Positions 24,797-34,297 of a stretch of 64,000 nt of DNA are shown here, one piece after another. Below the pieces are notes generated by a model. The model saw nothing but the letters and a program-made list of their open reading frames with translations, did not search any database and was not told the origin of the DNA. The number at the start of each line of letters is the position of its first letter. The first letter of the stretch is position 1. Origin of the DNA: Pseudomonadota bacterium (lineage in GTDB: Bacteria > Pseudomonadota > Alphaproteobacteria > Acetobacterales > Acetobacteraceae); NCBI GenBank assembly GCA_018240405.1, contig JAFEFW010000628.1, forward strand, positions 1 through 64,000. The letters run 5' to 3'. Position numbers and translations under genes: made by a program.

Positions 24797-25765
24797 TCAG
24801 GTTCGGTGCGGAGCCGTGGCGGTGCTGATCGCGTGCCAGCGCACCATGCGCAGCCGCTCCTGCCGCAGCAGCCTGACCCGCAACAGCCAAAGCTCCGCCT
24901 CGGCCACGAGCCGAGCCGCCAGTAGCGGGTCCGGCTTGTGCTGCCGCAGGTGACGCACCGCGACCCGCCAGCCGATCAGAACGTTTTCTATATGGCGCCG
25001 GGAGATATCTTCGGCCACACGCACGTCGAAGCCGACCCGGCGCAGCATCCGCGTAATGGCCGTCGGCGGCAGGATCGTCGGCAGAGGGCGGTGGTCGATA
25101 CGCGACCACCGGGACGTCGCCGCGTCGCCCGCATCCAGCGGCGCATCCGCACAGAGCTCGGCCATCACCAGTTGCCCGCCGACCTTCAGTGCCTGGGCCA
25201 GACTGTCCATCACATGGGCCGGTTCGCCGCCGCAACGTAACGGTTCGATCGCAACACAATGATGGAAGTGCCGCGCCGGAAAGTCGGGGCGCTGCGGGTT
25301 CCAGCGCTCCACTGTGGCCTTCCGGCTCATGGCGGAGGCTTTCAGCAGCGCCCGCGCCTGTTCGATCAGGCCGTCTTCCACCTCATAAGCAGTCACCCAG
25401 GCGCCGAGGTTCTTGGCGATGCAACAGGCGGGTCCGCCGCCGCCGACACCGACCAGCATCAGGCTGGCAGCCGACGACAGGCCCAACGGGTATGCCAGCC
25501 GCATGGTTTCAATCTCGCCGCCGGGCAGGATGAAGCCGTCGCCCCACAGATGGTTGGTCACCGCCAGGCGGTCCGGCGGCCAGGGGTTTGGCGGCCCGGC
25601 GGGGGCCTCGTCGGTGCGGCCGTGCAGCGGCGCCCCGTCCGGCGCGGCAAGCTCGGCCGCTGCGGCGGCAGCCATCAGCGAGCCCGGTCCGGCGTCCTCG
25701 TCCTCATGCAAGGGCCACAGTGACGCGGTTCGCTTCAGCCAGAGTTGCACGGTCGGCGGGAGCAT
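24797..25765 (-). CDS. class I SAM-dependent methyltransferase-like protein
   Basis: A 322-residue protein with a Rossmann methyltransferase core. LMLVGVGGGGPACCIAKNLGA (about 103-121) is the SAM-binding loop, and an acidic residue ends strand 2 (AYEVEDGLIEQARALLKAS). Later FHHCVAIEPL and VGGQLVMAELCADAP fit motifs for the substrate pocket. The N-terminal 70 residues are Ala/Pro-rich. GGGGGAGG upstream of ATG 25765 decides against the longer frame to 25921. The methyl acceptor is unknown. It is divergent from the TRAP transporter operon with a 145-nt shared upstream region. Confidence 0.72.
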   Translation of the reverse strand: MLPPTVQLWLKRTASLWPLHEDEDAGPGSLMAAAAAAELAAPDGAPLHGRTDEAPAGPPNPWPPDRLAVTNHLWGDGFILPGGEIETMRLAYPLGLSSAASLMLVGVGGGGPACCIAKNLGAWVTAYEVEDGLIEQARALLKASAMSRKATVERWNPQRPDFPARHFHHCVAIEPLRCGGEPAHVMDSLAQALKVGGQLVMAELCADAPLDAGDAATSRWSRIDHRPLPTILPPTAITRMLRRVGFDVRVAEDISRRHIENVLIGWRVAVRHLRQHKPDPLLAARLVAEAELWLLRVRLLRQERLRMVRWHAISTATAPHRT

Positions 25766-25910
25766 CAGGAAGCCTCCCCCGGCATTCTGGCAGGCAAAGA
25801 TTACCAAGTTGTTTATGCAGTGCGAGCGCGGCAGCCAATCGCGGGACGGCTTGCTGACCTTGCACGTGCGCCGTATCCGACGCGCCGGTTGAAACCTTGG
25901 GATACGTCCT

Positions 25911-26942
25911 ATGCTGAACATGTCTCGCCGCGCCCTTCTCGCTCAAGGGTCCGCCCTTGGGGCCGCCGGCGCTTCGCTGCCGCTGTTCGCGATCGGCAGT
26001 GGCCCTGCCCGGGCCGCCGACTTCACCCTGAAGCTGGCCAACAACTCACCGGTTACCCACCCGCAATCCGTGCGCGCGCAGGAAGCCGCGGAGCGGATCA
26101 AGAAGGCCACCAATGGCGCGGTCGACATCCAGGTGTTCCCGAACAACCAGTTGGGCACCGATACCGACATGCTGTCGCAGCTTCGCTCCGGCGCCATCGA
26201 CTTCTTCACGCTCTCGGGCCTGATCCTGTCGACGCTGGTGCCTGCCGCCTCGATCAATGGCGTCGGCTTTGCTTTCAAGGATTACGACACGGTCTGGAAG
26301 GCGATGGATGGCGCGCTTGGCGCCTACGTTCGCTCCGAGATCGACAAGCGCGGCCTGACCGCCATGGACAAAATGTGGGACAACGGCTTCCGCCAGATCA
26401 CGTCATCGACCAAGCCGATCAAGACGCCAGCCGATCTGAAGGGCTTCAAGATCCGTGTCCCCGTCTCACCCCTTTGGACCTCGATGTTCACCGCGCTTGG
26501 CGCCTCGCCGATCAGCATCAACTTTGCCGAGGTCTATTCCGCGCTGCAGACCAAGATCGCCGAGGGGCAGGAAAATCCGCTGACGCTGATCCAGATCGCC
26601 AAGCTGTACGAAGTGCAGAAGTATGTCTCGCTGACCAGCCATATGTGGGACGGGTTCTGGATGCTGGCAAATAAGAAGAGCTTCAATGCGCTGCCGCCGG
26701 ACGTGCAGAAGGTGATCGCGCAGGAACTGAACAAGGCGGCGCTGGATGAGCGGGCCGATATCGCCAGCCTGAACGGCACGGTCGCCGAAGACCTGAAAGC
26801 CAAGGGACTGATCTTTGAGGATGTCGACAAGCCGGCCTTCCGGGACGCGCTGAAGCAGGCCGGCTTCTACGCCGAGTGGAAGAAGAAGTACGGCGACGAG
26901 GCGTGGGGCATCCTGGAATCCCAGGTCGGCACTTTGTCGTAA
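25911..26942 (+). CDS. dctP: TRAP transporter substrate-binding protein (DctP type)
   Basis: A 343-residue periplasmic binding protein. The N-terminus has SRRALLAQGSALGAAGASL, a Tat-like signal, with mature protein starting near residue 37 (AADFTLKLA). DctP features follow: an early QEAAERIKKATNGAVDIQVF, the conserved Arg region DLKGFKIRVP that binds the ligand carboxylate, and NFAEVYSALQ. TRAP systems import organic acids using the Na+ or H+ gradient. Its stop codon overlaps the start of the fused permease gene by one base (TAATG), so the transporter is translationally coupled. The substrate is presumably a carboxylate. Confidence 0.9.
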   Translation: MLNMSRRALLAQGSALGAAGASLPLFAIGSGPARAADFTLKLANNSPVTHPQSVRAQEAAERIKKATNGAVDIQVFPNNQLGTDTDMLSQLRSGAIDFFTLSGLILSTLVPAASINGVGFAFKDYDTVWKAMDGALGAYVRSEIDKRGLTAMDKMWDNGFRQITSSTKPIKTPADLKGFKIRVPVSPLWTSMFTALGASPISINFAEVYSALQTKIAEGQENPLTLIQIAKLYEVQKYVSLTSHMWDGFWMLANKKSFNALPPDVQKVIAQELNKAALDERADIASLNGTVAEDLKAKGLIFEDVDKPAFRDALKQAGFYAEWKKKYGDEAWGILESQVGTLS

Positions 26943-28828
26943 TGCCGTTACCTGAGCAGGCGGACGGCGATCGCCTCGCCGCCCGCCAGGTCGTGCCGAG
27001 CGCCAGTCCACGTGCCGCGCAATGGTTGGATACGGCGCTGCGCCACATCGCTGAAGTCCCCGCGGCCCTGCTGGTGGTGGCGGAGATCTGCGTCCTGTTC
27101 ACCGGCGTCGCCGCCCGCTACGCGTTCCACGCGCCGATCGTCTGGACCGACGAACTAGCGTCGATCCTGTTCCTCTGGCTTGCCATGCTGGGCAGCGTAC
27201 TGGCGCTGCAACGCGGCGAGCACATGCGCCTGACGGCGGTGGTCGCTGGTTTTTCGCCGGCCGGAAGGACGCGTTGCGAGGCGCTGGCGATCGTTGCTGT
27301 CGCGGTGTTCCTGGCGATGGTGCTGCCGTCGGCCTACGAATATGCGGCCGATGAATGGTTCATTGAGACACCGGCGCTGGGCATCCACAACACGTTTCGC
27401 GCCATGGCCATTCCGGTCGGCTGCGTGCTGATGGGACTGACCGCGTTGCAACGCCTGCTGCGGCTGTCCTGGCGGGATGCGCTGTTCGGTCTGGCCGTCG
27501 GCGCTATCATGATCGTTGCGCTGCGCTATGGCGCGCCCTGGCTGAAAGGCCTGGGCAACTGGAACCTGGTGCTGTTCTTTGTCGGGCTGCTGGGTGCGGC
27601 GGTGCTACTTTCGGTGCCAATCGGCTTCGCCTTCGGGCTGGCGACGCTGGCCTATCTGGCAACGCTGACACGCACGCCGCTGACCATTGTCGTTTCGCGT
27701 ATGGACGAGGGCATGAGCAGCCTGATCCTGCTCGCAGTGCCGTTGTTCGTCTTCCTGGGCCTGCTGATTGAGATGACCGGCATGGCGCGCGCCATGGTCA
27801 ATTTCCTTGCCGCGCTGCTGGGCCATGTGCGCGGCGGCCTGTCCTATGTGCTGCTGGGCGCGATGTATCTGGTCTCCGGTATTTCCGGATCGAAGGCGGC
27901 CGACATGGCGGCCGTGGCGCCGGTGCTGTTTCCGGAAATGAAGCGGCGCGGCCAGAACGAGGGCGAACTGGTTTCGTTACTCGCAGCCTCGGGCGCCATG
28001 AGTGAAACGATCCCGCCCAGCCTGGTGCTCATTACGATCGGCTCGGTGACGGGCGTGTCGATTGCGGCACTGTTCACTGGCGGCCTGATGCCGGCCCTGG
28101 TGCTGGCGATTGCGCTGGCGGCGATTGCCCGCTGGCGTGGGCGTGATGAGGATCTGGCCGGCGTGGCCCGCGCCTCCTGGGCGGAGATCGGCAAGACCTT
28201 TGTCATCGCCGTGCCCGCGCTGATCCTGCCCGTGGTGATCCGCAGTGCGGTCATTGAGGGAATCGCGACGGCGACGGAGGTCTCCACCATCGGCATTGTT
28301 TACGGCGTGTTGGCCGGCATCCTGATCTATCGGCAATTCCCGATCCGGCGGCTGTATCCGATGCTGATCGAGACAGCGGCGTTGTCCGGCGCCATCCTGC
28401 TGATCATCGGCACAGCGACCGGCATGGCATGGGCGCTGACACAGTCCGGGTTTTCGCGGCAACTCGCCGCTGCCATGGCCACGATGCCCGGCGGCGCCAT
28501 CGGCTTCATGGCCGTGTCGATCGTTGCATTCGTTATTCTCGGCAGTGTGCTGGAAGGCATTCCGGCCATCGTGCTGTTCGGACCGTTGCTGTTCCCGTCC
28601 GCCCGGGCGGCCGGAATTCATGAGGTCCACTATGCGATGGTGGTCATCCTGGCGATGGGTATCGGCCTGTTCGCGCCGCCATTCGGGGTTGGGTACTACG
28701 CCGCGTGTGCCATCGGCCGCGTCTCCCCGGATGCCGCGATGCGACGGATCTGGGCATATATGCTGGCCGTGCTGATCGGCCTTGTCGTGGTGGCCGCGGT
28801 ACCCTGGTTCAGCATCGGCTTCCTGTAG
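26942..28828 (+). CDS. dctQM: TRAP transporter fused permease DctQM
   Basis: A 628-residue fused permease. Residues about 40-175 are the small DctQ-type subunit with four helices (IVWTDELASILFLWLAML is its typical motif). The remaining 440 residues are the DctM-type subunit of about 12 helices, with the SGSKAADMAAVAP and SETIPPSLVLI motifs of the substrate channel. The ATG at 26942 overlaps the dctP stop. Together with DctP it forms a complete tripartite carboxylate importer in the inner membrane. Confidence 0.9.
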   Translation: MPLPEQADGDRLAARQVVPSASPRAAQWLDTALRHIAEVPAALLVVAEICVLFTGVAARYAFHAPIVWTDELASILFLWLAMLGSVLALQRGEHMRLTAVVAGFSPAGRTRCEALAIVAVAVFLAMVLPSAYEYAADEWFIETPALGIHNTFRAMAIPVGCVLMGLTALQRLLRLSWRDALFGLAVGAIMIVALRYGAPWLKGLGNWNLVLFFVGLLGAAVLLSVPIGFAFGLATLAYLATLTRTPLTIVVSRMDEGMSSLILLAVPLFVFLGLLIEMTGMARAMVNFLAALLGHVRGGLSYVLLGAMYLVSGISGSKAADMAAVAPVLFPEMKRRGQNEGELVSLLAASGAMSETIPPSLVLITIGSVTGVSIAALFTGGLMPALVLAIALAAIARWRGRDEDLAGVARASWAEIGKTFVIAVPALILPVVIRSAVIEGIATATEVSTIGIVYGVLAGILIYRQFPIRRLYPMLIETAALSGAILLIIGTATGMAWALTQSGFSRQLAAAMATMPGGAIGFMAVSIVAFVILGSVLEGIPAIVLFGPLLFPSARAAGIHEVHYAMVVILAMGIGLFAPPFGVGYYAACAIGRVSPDAAMRRIWAYMLAVLIGLVVVAAVPWFSIGFL

Positions 28829-29067
28829 ATACGTCTTGTATCGACAGTAAAGTCGATGCGACACGGTTCGCCGCTCCGCGCGCGTAACGGCGTCCGCGAA
28901 AGAGCCAGCCGTGGGTCCAAGTGGCCGCAGCAATAAAGCCGACGAACCGTACAGTGTCGGCGAAAGCGCCGTTCGCAAAAGCCAAGGGCCCGATCCTCGG
29001 CCGGCGCTTCCGCCGACGAGTCTCGAGCCCTGTCTCAATCCAAGCGACTGAGGGACGTCGGCGAGGT

Positions 29068-29505
29068 CTAGCCGCCGCCGCCGCTCAGGCCACCGACAAC
29101 GCGCGGCACGTTCAGGATCACGTCGTCGCAGGGCGTGCCCGTGCCGGAGATCGCGATCTCCAGATACGTGCCACCGGCGCGGCCGGTCACGACGGCCTGA
29201 CGGCCGGTGCCACCAACTTCCTGGGCGTTGACCTTGAACGTGTTGTCCTTGGCGATCGTGCCTTCCAGACGCGCCATGTGCTGCATGCGGTCCCAGCCCA
29301 CGAAGCCGGAAATGGTCCGATCAGGCTCAACCGTCACATGCCAGTCCAGACCAGGGCAACCAGACGCCGGACGGGTCTTGAAGGCATAAAGTTGTGCCTT
29401 AGGCGACGGACGCTTCTGGATCTGGGCGTTCGCCGTGAACGAAAATGATACGACTGCGGAGAGAGCAATAACAGCTATCTTCGCACCCATCATTCTAACT
29501 TTCAT
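29068..29505 (-). CDS. small secreted hypothetical protein
   Basis: A 145-residue exported protein. The signal peptide ends near residue 27 (VVSFSFTANA-Q). The mature part contains two Cys (SGCPGLDW and GTPCDDVI) that could form a disulfide, and beta strands typical of small periplasmic proteins: WHVTVEPDRTISGFVGWD, then ARLEGTIAKDNTFKV. It ends in a Gly-rich tail. GGAGGGA 8 nt upstream fixes the ATG at 29505. I do not recognise the family; the domain resembles short uncharacterised proteins of alphaproteobacteria. Confidence 0.72.
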   Translation of the reverse strand: MKVRMMGAKIAVIALSAVVSFSFTANAQIQKRPSPKAQLYAFKTRPASGCPGLDWHVTVEPDRTISGFVGWDRMQHMARLEGTIAKDNTFKVNAQEVGGTGRQAVVTGRAGGTYLEIAISGTGTPCDDVILNVPRVVGGLSGGGG

Positions 29506-29892
29506 CTGCTATTCCCTCCGTTTAGCCTGCGGGGCGCGGGCTAGACCGTTCTGCCGCCAAATTTAACGGCTACGTAGCCTATGCAGAAACCGTTTCGGGC
29601 CGTCAAGGCGATGAAATGATTAGGTGTGGGATTAAGCACACACTGTGGAACTCCTGCAACACCTAAATCCTGTGCGCCATCGATCGAAGCTGTTCCTGCT
29701 CCGGATGGACCGGCGGAAGCCACCCAGGCGGATTCAGCACGAGCCGGATCAGAATTAGCGCAACTTTCGGTGATTTGTCAGCACCGGCTTGCAGTCGTGC
29801 CACGGCAGCGACGCATGACCCGAGCGCTTGAACCAGATAGATAAGAAGCCAGCTTACGATCAGCACTCCATACGGACTACCGCAGGAATTTC
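29506..29892. other. intergenic stretch with only doubtful small ORFs
   Basis: No gene is supported in these 387 bases. A leftward 67-codon frame (29663-29866, GTG start) encodes a hydrophobic N-terminus LIVSWLLIYLVQALGSCV, but lacks a good ribosome site. The stretch is less GC-rich than its neighbours and probably carries the promoter of the efflux operon beginning at 29893. Confidence 0.35.
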
Positions 29893-30987
29893 ATGTCGCA
29901 AGCTGCATCTGCTTATCAAGGCGATCTGGATCGCCCGATCGCTGGCGCCGGTTCATCGAGTCGGAAACGCCGTCTGCGCTGGGGCCTGATGGCAGCCGGT
30001 GTGCTCGCGGTTCTGGTTGGTGGTCCTGCCTACTGGCTGTCTTCTGGCCGCTGGGTCAGCACCGATGACGCCTATGTGCAAGCCGACAGCCTGACCCTGT
30101 CGACCGACGTATCAGGCATCGTGGCCGGGATCCCGGTGCGCGAAGGGCAGAGTGTGCGTCAGGGCGACGTCCTGTTCAGTCTCGACCCGCAGAAATTCCG
30201 TATCGCCATTGACAACGCGGTCGCCAACCTGGCGCAGGCAAAGCTGGCGGTGGAATCGATGAAGGCCGACTACCAGGCCGCCCTGCGACAGATCGGGGCA
30301 CGCGAACAGCAGGTCAGCGCCGATCAGCTCACCTACGACAGGCTTGCCTATCTGGTGAAGTCGCATGCCGCCACGCAGCAGGCCACCGACGATGCCCGCT
30401 ACAAGCTCGCTGCCGATCAGGAGGCAGTCAGCGCCGCGCAGGCACAGGCCAGAGCCATTCTGGCCAAACTGGCCGGCAACCCGGACATCGCGCCGGATGA
30501 CGCACCTTCGGTGAAGCAGGCGCAGGCCGAGGTGGCCGAGGCCGTGCGGGCCATGAACCATGCAGTCGTTCGTGCGCCCTATGACGGCATCGTCACGCAG
30601 GTCAGCAAACTGCAGCCCGGCATGTTCCTGCCCGCCGGCACCGCGGCGTTCGGCTTCGTCTCTACCGACCGTGTCTGGGTGCAGGCACAGCCCAAGGAAA
30701 CACAACTTACCTATGCCCGGACGGGCGATCCGGTCGAGGTCAGCTTCGACATCTACCCCGGGCGCACCTGGACCGGCGTGGTTGAGGATATCGCTCCGGC
30801 CACGGATCAGAATTTCTCGTTGCTGCCGGCGCAGAACTCCTCCGGCAACTGGGTGAAGGTGGTGCAGCGGATTCCGGTGCGGATTCGCGTTGACCGCAAG
30901 CCCGGCGATCCGCCCTTGCGCGCGGGCATGAGCGCCCAGATTGATATCGATACCGGACACGTCCGTACGCTGCACGACCTGCTGTAG
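29893..30987 (+). CDS. emrA: HlyD/EmrA-type membrane fusion protein
   Basis: A 364-residue periplasmic adaptor. One N-terminal membrane helix (about 31-49) is followed by the biotinyl-lipoyl half motif DAYVQADSLTLSTDVSG, a long coiled-coil hairpin (about 100-200, many Ala/Gln), and the second lipoyl half VVRAPYDGIVTQ. This is the EmrA layout, which bridges an MFS pump to an outer-membrane channel. AGGAA is 4 nt from the ATG. The MFS gene follows after 11 nt, so the two form an EmrAB-type drug efflux pump. No TolC-like gene is next to it. Confidence 0.9.
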   Translation: MSQAASAYQGDLDRPIAGAGSSSRKRRLRWGLMAAGVLAVLVGGPAYWLSSGRWVSTDDAYVQADSLTLSTDVSGIVAGIPVREGQSVRQGDVLFSLDPQKFRIAIDNAVANLAQAKLAVESMKADYQAALRQIGAREQQVSADQLTYDRLAYLVKSHAATQQATDDARYKLAADQEAVSAAQAQARAILAKLAGNPDIAPDDAPSVKQAQAEVAEAVRAMNHAVVRAPYDGIVTQVSKLQPGMFLPAGTAAFGFVSTDRVWVQAQPKETQLTYARTGDPVEVSFDIYPGRTWTGVVEDIAPATDQNFSLLPAQNSSGNWVKVVQRIPVRIRVDRKPGDPPLRAGMSAQIDIDTGHVRTLHDLL

Positions 30988-30998
30988 GACCATTCTCC

Positions 30999-32528
30999 AT
31001 GACTGCAGAAACGCAGGGCGCGGTGCCGTACCGCGCCTTGATCACCGTGTGCGCGATGATGGCGACGCTGATGCAGTCGCTCGATTCCACCATCGCCAAT
31101 GTCGCGCTGCCGTATATGCAGGGCAGCCTGTCGGCAAGCACCGACCAGGTCACATGGGTCCTGACATCCTACATCACCGCCGCGGCCATCATGACTGCGC
31201 CGGTCGGCTGGCTGTCCGCGCGGTTCGGACTGAAGAACCTGTATCTGATCTCCATGATCGGCTTCACCGTAGCCTCCATGCTGTGCGGCATCGCCGGATC
31301 GCTCACCGAAATGGTGGTGTTCCGCCTGTTGCAGGGCGTCTTTGGCGCTGCACTGGTGCCGCTATCGCAATCGACGATGCTGTCGATCTACCCGGCAGAG
31401 CAGCGCGGCTCCGCCATGGCGATCTGGGGCATGGGCGTCATGGTCGGGCCGATCCTGGGCCCGACGCTGGGCGGCTACCTGACAGAACTCTACAACTGGC
31501 GCTGGGTGTTTTTCGTCAACCTGCCGTTCGGCCTGTTGGCGACGGCCGGCATGTGGGCGTTCCTGCCACGGACGGAGCCATCTGTGCGCCCGTTCGACTG
31601 GACCGGCTTTCTCACGCTCGCGCTGGGCATTGGCGGCCTGCAACTGATGCTTGACCGCGGCGAGACGCAGGACTGGTTCGGCTCGACCGAGATCATCATC
31701 GAGACCACGGTTGCGGTGCTGGGGTTCTATCTGTTCGCGGTGCACATGCTGACCGCGGAACGGCCGTTCATTACGCCGCGGATCTTTAGGGATCGCAACC
31801 TGAACGCCGGCCTGCTGGTGATGTTTGCGGTGGGCATGGTGCTGCTGGCGGTCTCCGCGCTGCTGGCGCCGTGGCTACAGACCCTGGCGAACTATCCGGT
31901 GGAGACCGCCGGACTGGCGATGGCGCCACGCGGCGTCGGCACCATGATGGCCATGCTGGTTGCCGGCAGGCTGTCGAACCGGGTGGACCCACGGTTACTG
32001 ATGGGCTTCGGCATCCTGGTGTTGTCCTACAGCCTCTACACCATGACCGGCTGGACGCCGGCCGTGTCGGACTTCGACATCATTACCAATACCGCGTTGC
32101 AAGGCTTTGGCCTGGGTTTCGTCTTCGTCCCGCTGCAAGTAATCGCCTTCGCGACGCTGGAGCCAGCGCTTCGTACTGAGGGCACGGCACTGCTCAGCCT
32201 GGTGCGCAACGTGGGGAGCGCTATTGGCATCTCGGTTACCACTGCGATGGTATCGCAGACGGTGCAGGTCGAGCACTCGGTGCTGTCCAGCTATATCACG
32301 CCGCTGAACCGTGCCTTCCAGGGCGCCGCGGCATCGCTGATGCCAACCACGCCACACAGCGCGCAGGTGCTGGACGGCATCCTCAACCGTCAGGCGCTGA
32401 TCATCGCCTATAACAACGACTGGAAGCTGATGATGCTGACGTCGCTGCCGATGTTGCTGTTGCTGCTGCTGATGCGGCGGCCGAAGCAGGCGGCGCCGGC
32501 CGAACCCGGGCACGCGGTCATGGACTGA
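30999..32528 (+). CDS. emrB: DHA2-family MFS multidrug efflux pump (EmrB type)
   Basis: A 509-residue major facilitator with about 14 membrane helices. LDSTIANVALPYMQGSL (about 28-44) is the DHA2 helix 1 signature, TAAAIMTAPVGWLSARFG the loop 2-3 motif, and GAALVPLSQSTMLSIYP helix 4. The partner membrane fusion protein lies 11 nt upstream. EmrAB pumps export hydrophobic drugs and uncouplers by proton antiport. It ends with a poly-Leu helix LPMLLLLLLMRRP. Confidence 0.92.
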   Translation: MTAETQGAVPYRALITVCAMMATLMQSLDSTIANVALPYMQGSLSASTDQVTWVLTSYITAAAIMTAPVGWLSARFGLKNLYLISMIGFTVASMLCGIAGSLTEMVVFRLLQGVFGAALVPLSQSTMLSIYPAEQRGSAMAIWGMGVMVGPILGPTLGGYLTELYNWRWVFFVNLPFGLLATAGMWAFLPRTEPSVRPFDWTGFLTLALGIGGLQLMLDRGETQDWFGSTEIIIETTVAVLGFYLFAVHMLTAERPFITPRIFRDRNLNAGLLVMFAVGMVLLAVSALLAPWLQTLANYPVETAGLAMAPRGVGTMMAMLVAGRLSNRVDPRLLMGFGILVLSYSLYTMTGWTPAVSDFDIITNTALQGFGLGFVFVPLQVIAFATLEPALRTEGTALLSLVRNVGSAIGISVTTAMVSQTVQVEHSVLSSYITPLNRAFQGAAASLMPTTPHSAQVLDGILNRQALIIAYNNDWKLMMLTSLPMLLLLLLMRRPKQAAPAEPGHAVMD

Positions 32529-32547
32529 GCCACGCTGGACAGATCTC

Positions 32548-32901
32548 TCAGCAGCCGTTGCCCCGCAGGGTGAAACCGGTGACCACGCCATTGGCGATCG
32601 AGAAAGTGGTGTCGCACGACCAGGTCACCACCTGCGGCGGGAAGCCGCCATAGAAGCCAGGCATTGGCCCATACCAATACCACGGCGAGGCTGGCATTAC
32701 CTGGGTTTGCGATTGCTGGTAGGACAGGAACCTCACGCCCCCGGTTTCGAAGGTCCTGGTAGGCACGCCCATCGCCTGGATCACGTCGATCTCCGGCCGG
32801 CCCACCAGTTGGTTCAGCTGGGCCTGGCGCGCCGCGAGCATGTCGGTACAGGCACTCAGCAGGCCGATCAGCAACAGGACAACCAGGCGGCGCATCATCA
32901 T
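32548..32901 (-). CDS. small outer-membrane or periplasmic lipoprotein
   Basis: A 117-residue lipoprotein. The lipobox is LLSAC with C18, and Thr-Asp at +2/+3. The mature part contains a SmpA/OmlA-like opening (QLNQLVGRPEIDVIQAMGVPTRT), an aromatic Trp/Tyr/Gly-rich loop (SPWYWYGPMPGFYGGFP) and a C-terminal Cys pair (SC and NGC). Three ATGs in a row occur at 32901, 32898 and 32895; CAGGG directly before the first makes the third, with 6-nt spacing, the likely start. It is convergent with the EmrB gene and leftward of the EpmA gene. Confidence 0.75.
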   Translation of the reverse strand: MMMRRLVVLLLIGLLSACTDMLAARQAQLNQLVGRPEIDVIQAMGVPTRTFETGGVRFLSYQQSQTQVMPASPWYWYGPMPGFYGGFPPQVVTWSCDTTFSIANGVVTGFTLRGNGC

Positions 32902-32928
32902 CCCTGTGATATTGGCTCCCGTCGCGGA

Positions 32929-33966
32929 CTATACCATCAGGTCTTCCGGAGGCAGCCACAAAACCTGGCCGATCCGATCGGCGCCGGCGGCGATCATTGC
33001 CAACCGGTCGAAGCCAAGGGCGATGCCGGCCGCCGGCGGCATGCCGTGGGCCAGGGCGGCGAGGAAATCCTCGTCCAGCGGCCAGTCCTGACCGCCCAGC
33101 GCCTGCCGTCGTGCTCTGTCCGCCTGAAACCGCGCGCGCTGTTCGGCAGCGTCGGTCAGTTCCACGAAGGCGTTAGCCAGTTCGATGCCGCAGACGAACA
33201 GTTCAAACCGCTCCGCCACACGGGGGTCGGCAGGATCGCGCCGCGCGAGCGCGGCCTGCGCAGCCGGCCAGTGCGTCAGGTAGGTGGGATGGTCACGGCC
33301 CAGATGCGGCTCCACTCGCTCCAGCAGCAGGCGGAAGAACAGGTCCTCCCAGGTTTCGCCATCGCGCAGCCTGGTGCCGGCGGCAACGGCCAGGGCGGGC
33401 GCATCCTCACCGATGCCGAGCAGATCGGCGACGCCGGCGTGGCGGTGGAAAGCCTCCTGCAGTGTCAGACGCTCGACCTGTGACAGGTCGGTGCTGACGC
33501 CGCGGCAGGTCACAACCGGGGGAAGCACCGCCTGGAGCAAGGCCGTTGTCTCGGCGATCAGATCATCCATCCCGGTATCTGGCCGATACCATTCCAGCAT
33601 GGTGAACTCGGGCGCGTGCGTGGCGCTGGCTTCGCCGTTCCGCCAGACGCGGGCGAACTGAAAGATCGGGCCAGCACCGCCCACCAGCAGGCGCTTCATG
33701 GCAAATTCCGGGCTGGTATGAAGCCATAGCGGCTCGGTCCGCCCATCGGGGAATTCACGCAGCGTGGCGAAGGGCCGCAGATGCACCTCCTCGCCTGGCG
33801 CGCGTACGGCATACGGTGTTTCCACCTCGGTGTAGCCGCCGGCCGCAAAGAAAGCTCGTGCGTCCCGCGTCAGCCGGGCGCGACGATCGAGGAAAGGACG
33901 CCGCGCTGCCAGGCTGTCCGGGTGCCAGGGCGGCGTGACGCGGGGCGAAACCGGGGTCGATGCCAT
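32929..33966 (-). CDS. epmA: EF-P lysine ligase EpmA (PoxA/GenX)
   Basis: A 345-residue class II aminoacyl-tRNA synthetase paralogue lacking the anticodon-binding domain. Motif 2 is FQFARVWRNGEASATHAPEF and motif 3 GIALGFDRLAMI. EpmA attaches beta-lysine to a conserved Lys of elongation factor P, improving translation of polyproline stretches. The length and organisation fit EpmA rather than LysS, which has an OB-fold of about 150 residues before the core. EF-P and the mutase EpmB are not in this window. The ATG at 33966 has no strong ribosome site. Confidence 0.88.
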   Translation of the reverse strand: MASTPVSPRVTPPWHPDSLAARRPFLDRRARLTRDARAFFAAGGYTEVETPYAVRAPGEEVHLRPFATLREFPDGRTEPLWLHTSPEFAMKRLLVGGAGPIFQFARVWRNGEASATHAPEFTMLEWYRPDTGMDDLIAETTALLQAVLPPVVTCRGVSTDLSQVERLTLQEAFHRHAGVADLLGIGEDAPALAVAAGTRLRDGETWEDLFFRLLLERVEPHLGRDHPTYLTHWPAAQAALARRDPADPRVAERFELFVCGIELANAFVELTDAAEQRARFQADRARRQALGGQDWPLDEDFLAALAHGMPPAAGIALGFDRLAMIAAGADRIGQVLWLPPEDLMV

Positions 33967-34075
33967 TCCAACAATTTACCGCCCGACATCGTCCGGCGCC
34001 ACGGCGCGCTGCCACCGCGGTGCCCCGGATGCGTTCATTCCTGACCTATAACCGGTTGCGTGGAGGCAGAGCACG

Positions 34076-34255
34076 ATGGGCCTGTTGCTGCTAATTCTGA
34101 TCCTGATCCTGTTGTTCGGCGGCGGCGGGTTCTATGGCTACCGCTCCGGCTACTATGGGCGCAGCCATTATGGCGGCGGCATGATCCTGCTGGTGGTGAT
34201 CATCGTGCTGATCCTGGTGTTTGGCGCCGGCGGCCGGTTCGGCACCATCTGGTAA
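34076..34255 (+). CDS. 59-residue small membrane protein, Gly/Tyr-rich loop
   Basis: Starts at ATG 34076 with GGAGG 9 nt upstream. It has two hydrophobic helices (MGLLLLILILILLFGGGG and MILLVVIIVLILVFGAGG) joined by a Gly/Tyr/Ser-rich loop (FYGYRSGYYGRSHYGGG). The layout resembles small double-helix proteins such as the DUF3309 group in alphaproteobacteria, though the match is only general. It probably sits in the inner membrane; function unknown. Confidence 0.65.
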   Translation: MGLLLLILILILLFGGGGFYGYRSGYYGRSHYGGGMILLVVIIVLILVFGAGGRFGTIW

Positions 34256-34297
34256 CCCGGCTCGGGCGGCGGCAGCGGGCCGCCGCCTGGCGCCTTG

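Noticed and set aside
28829-29067. Possible gene or remnant after the TRAP operon
   Set aside because: No frame has a ribosome site, recognisable motif or normal codon use; a 6-bp ATCGAC/GTCGAT dyad is too short to interpret.
32929-33966. Reading the EpmA gene as a lysyl-tRNA synthetase
   Set aside because: It lacks the N-terminal OB-fold anticodon domain and has the length of EpmA.
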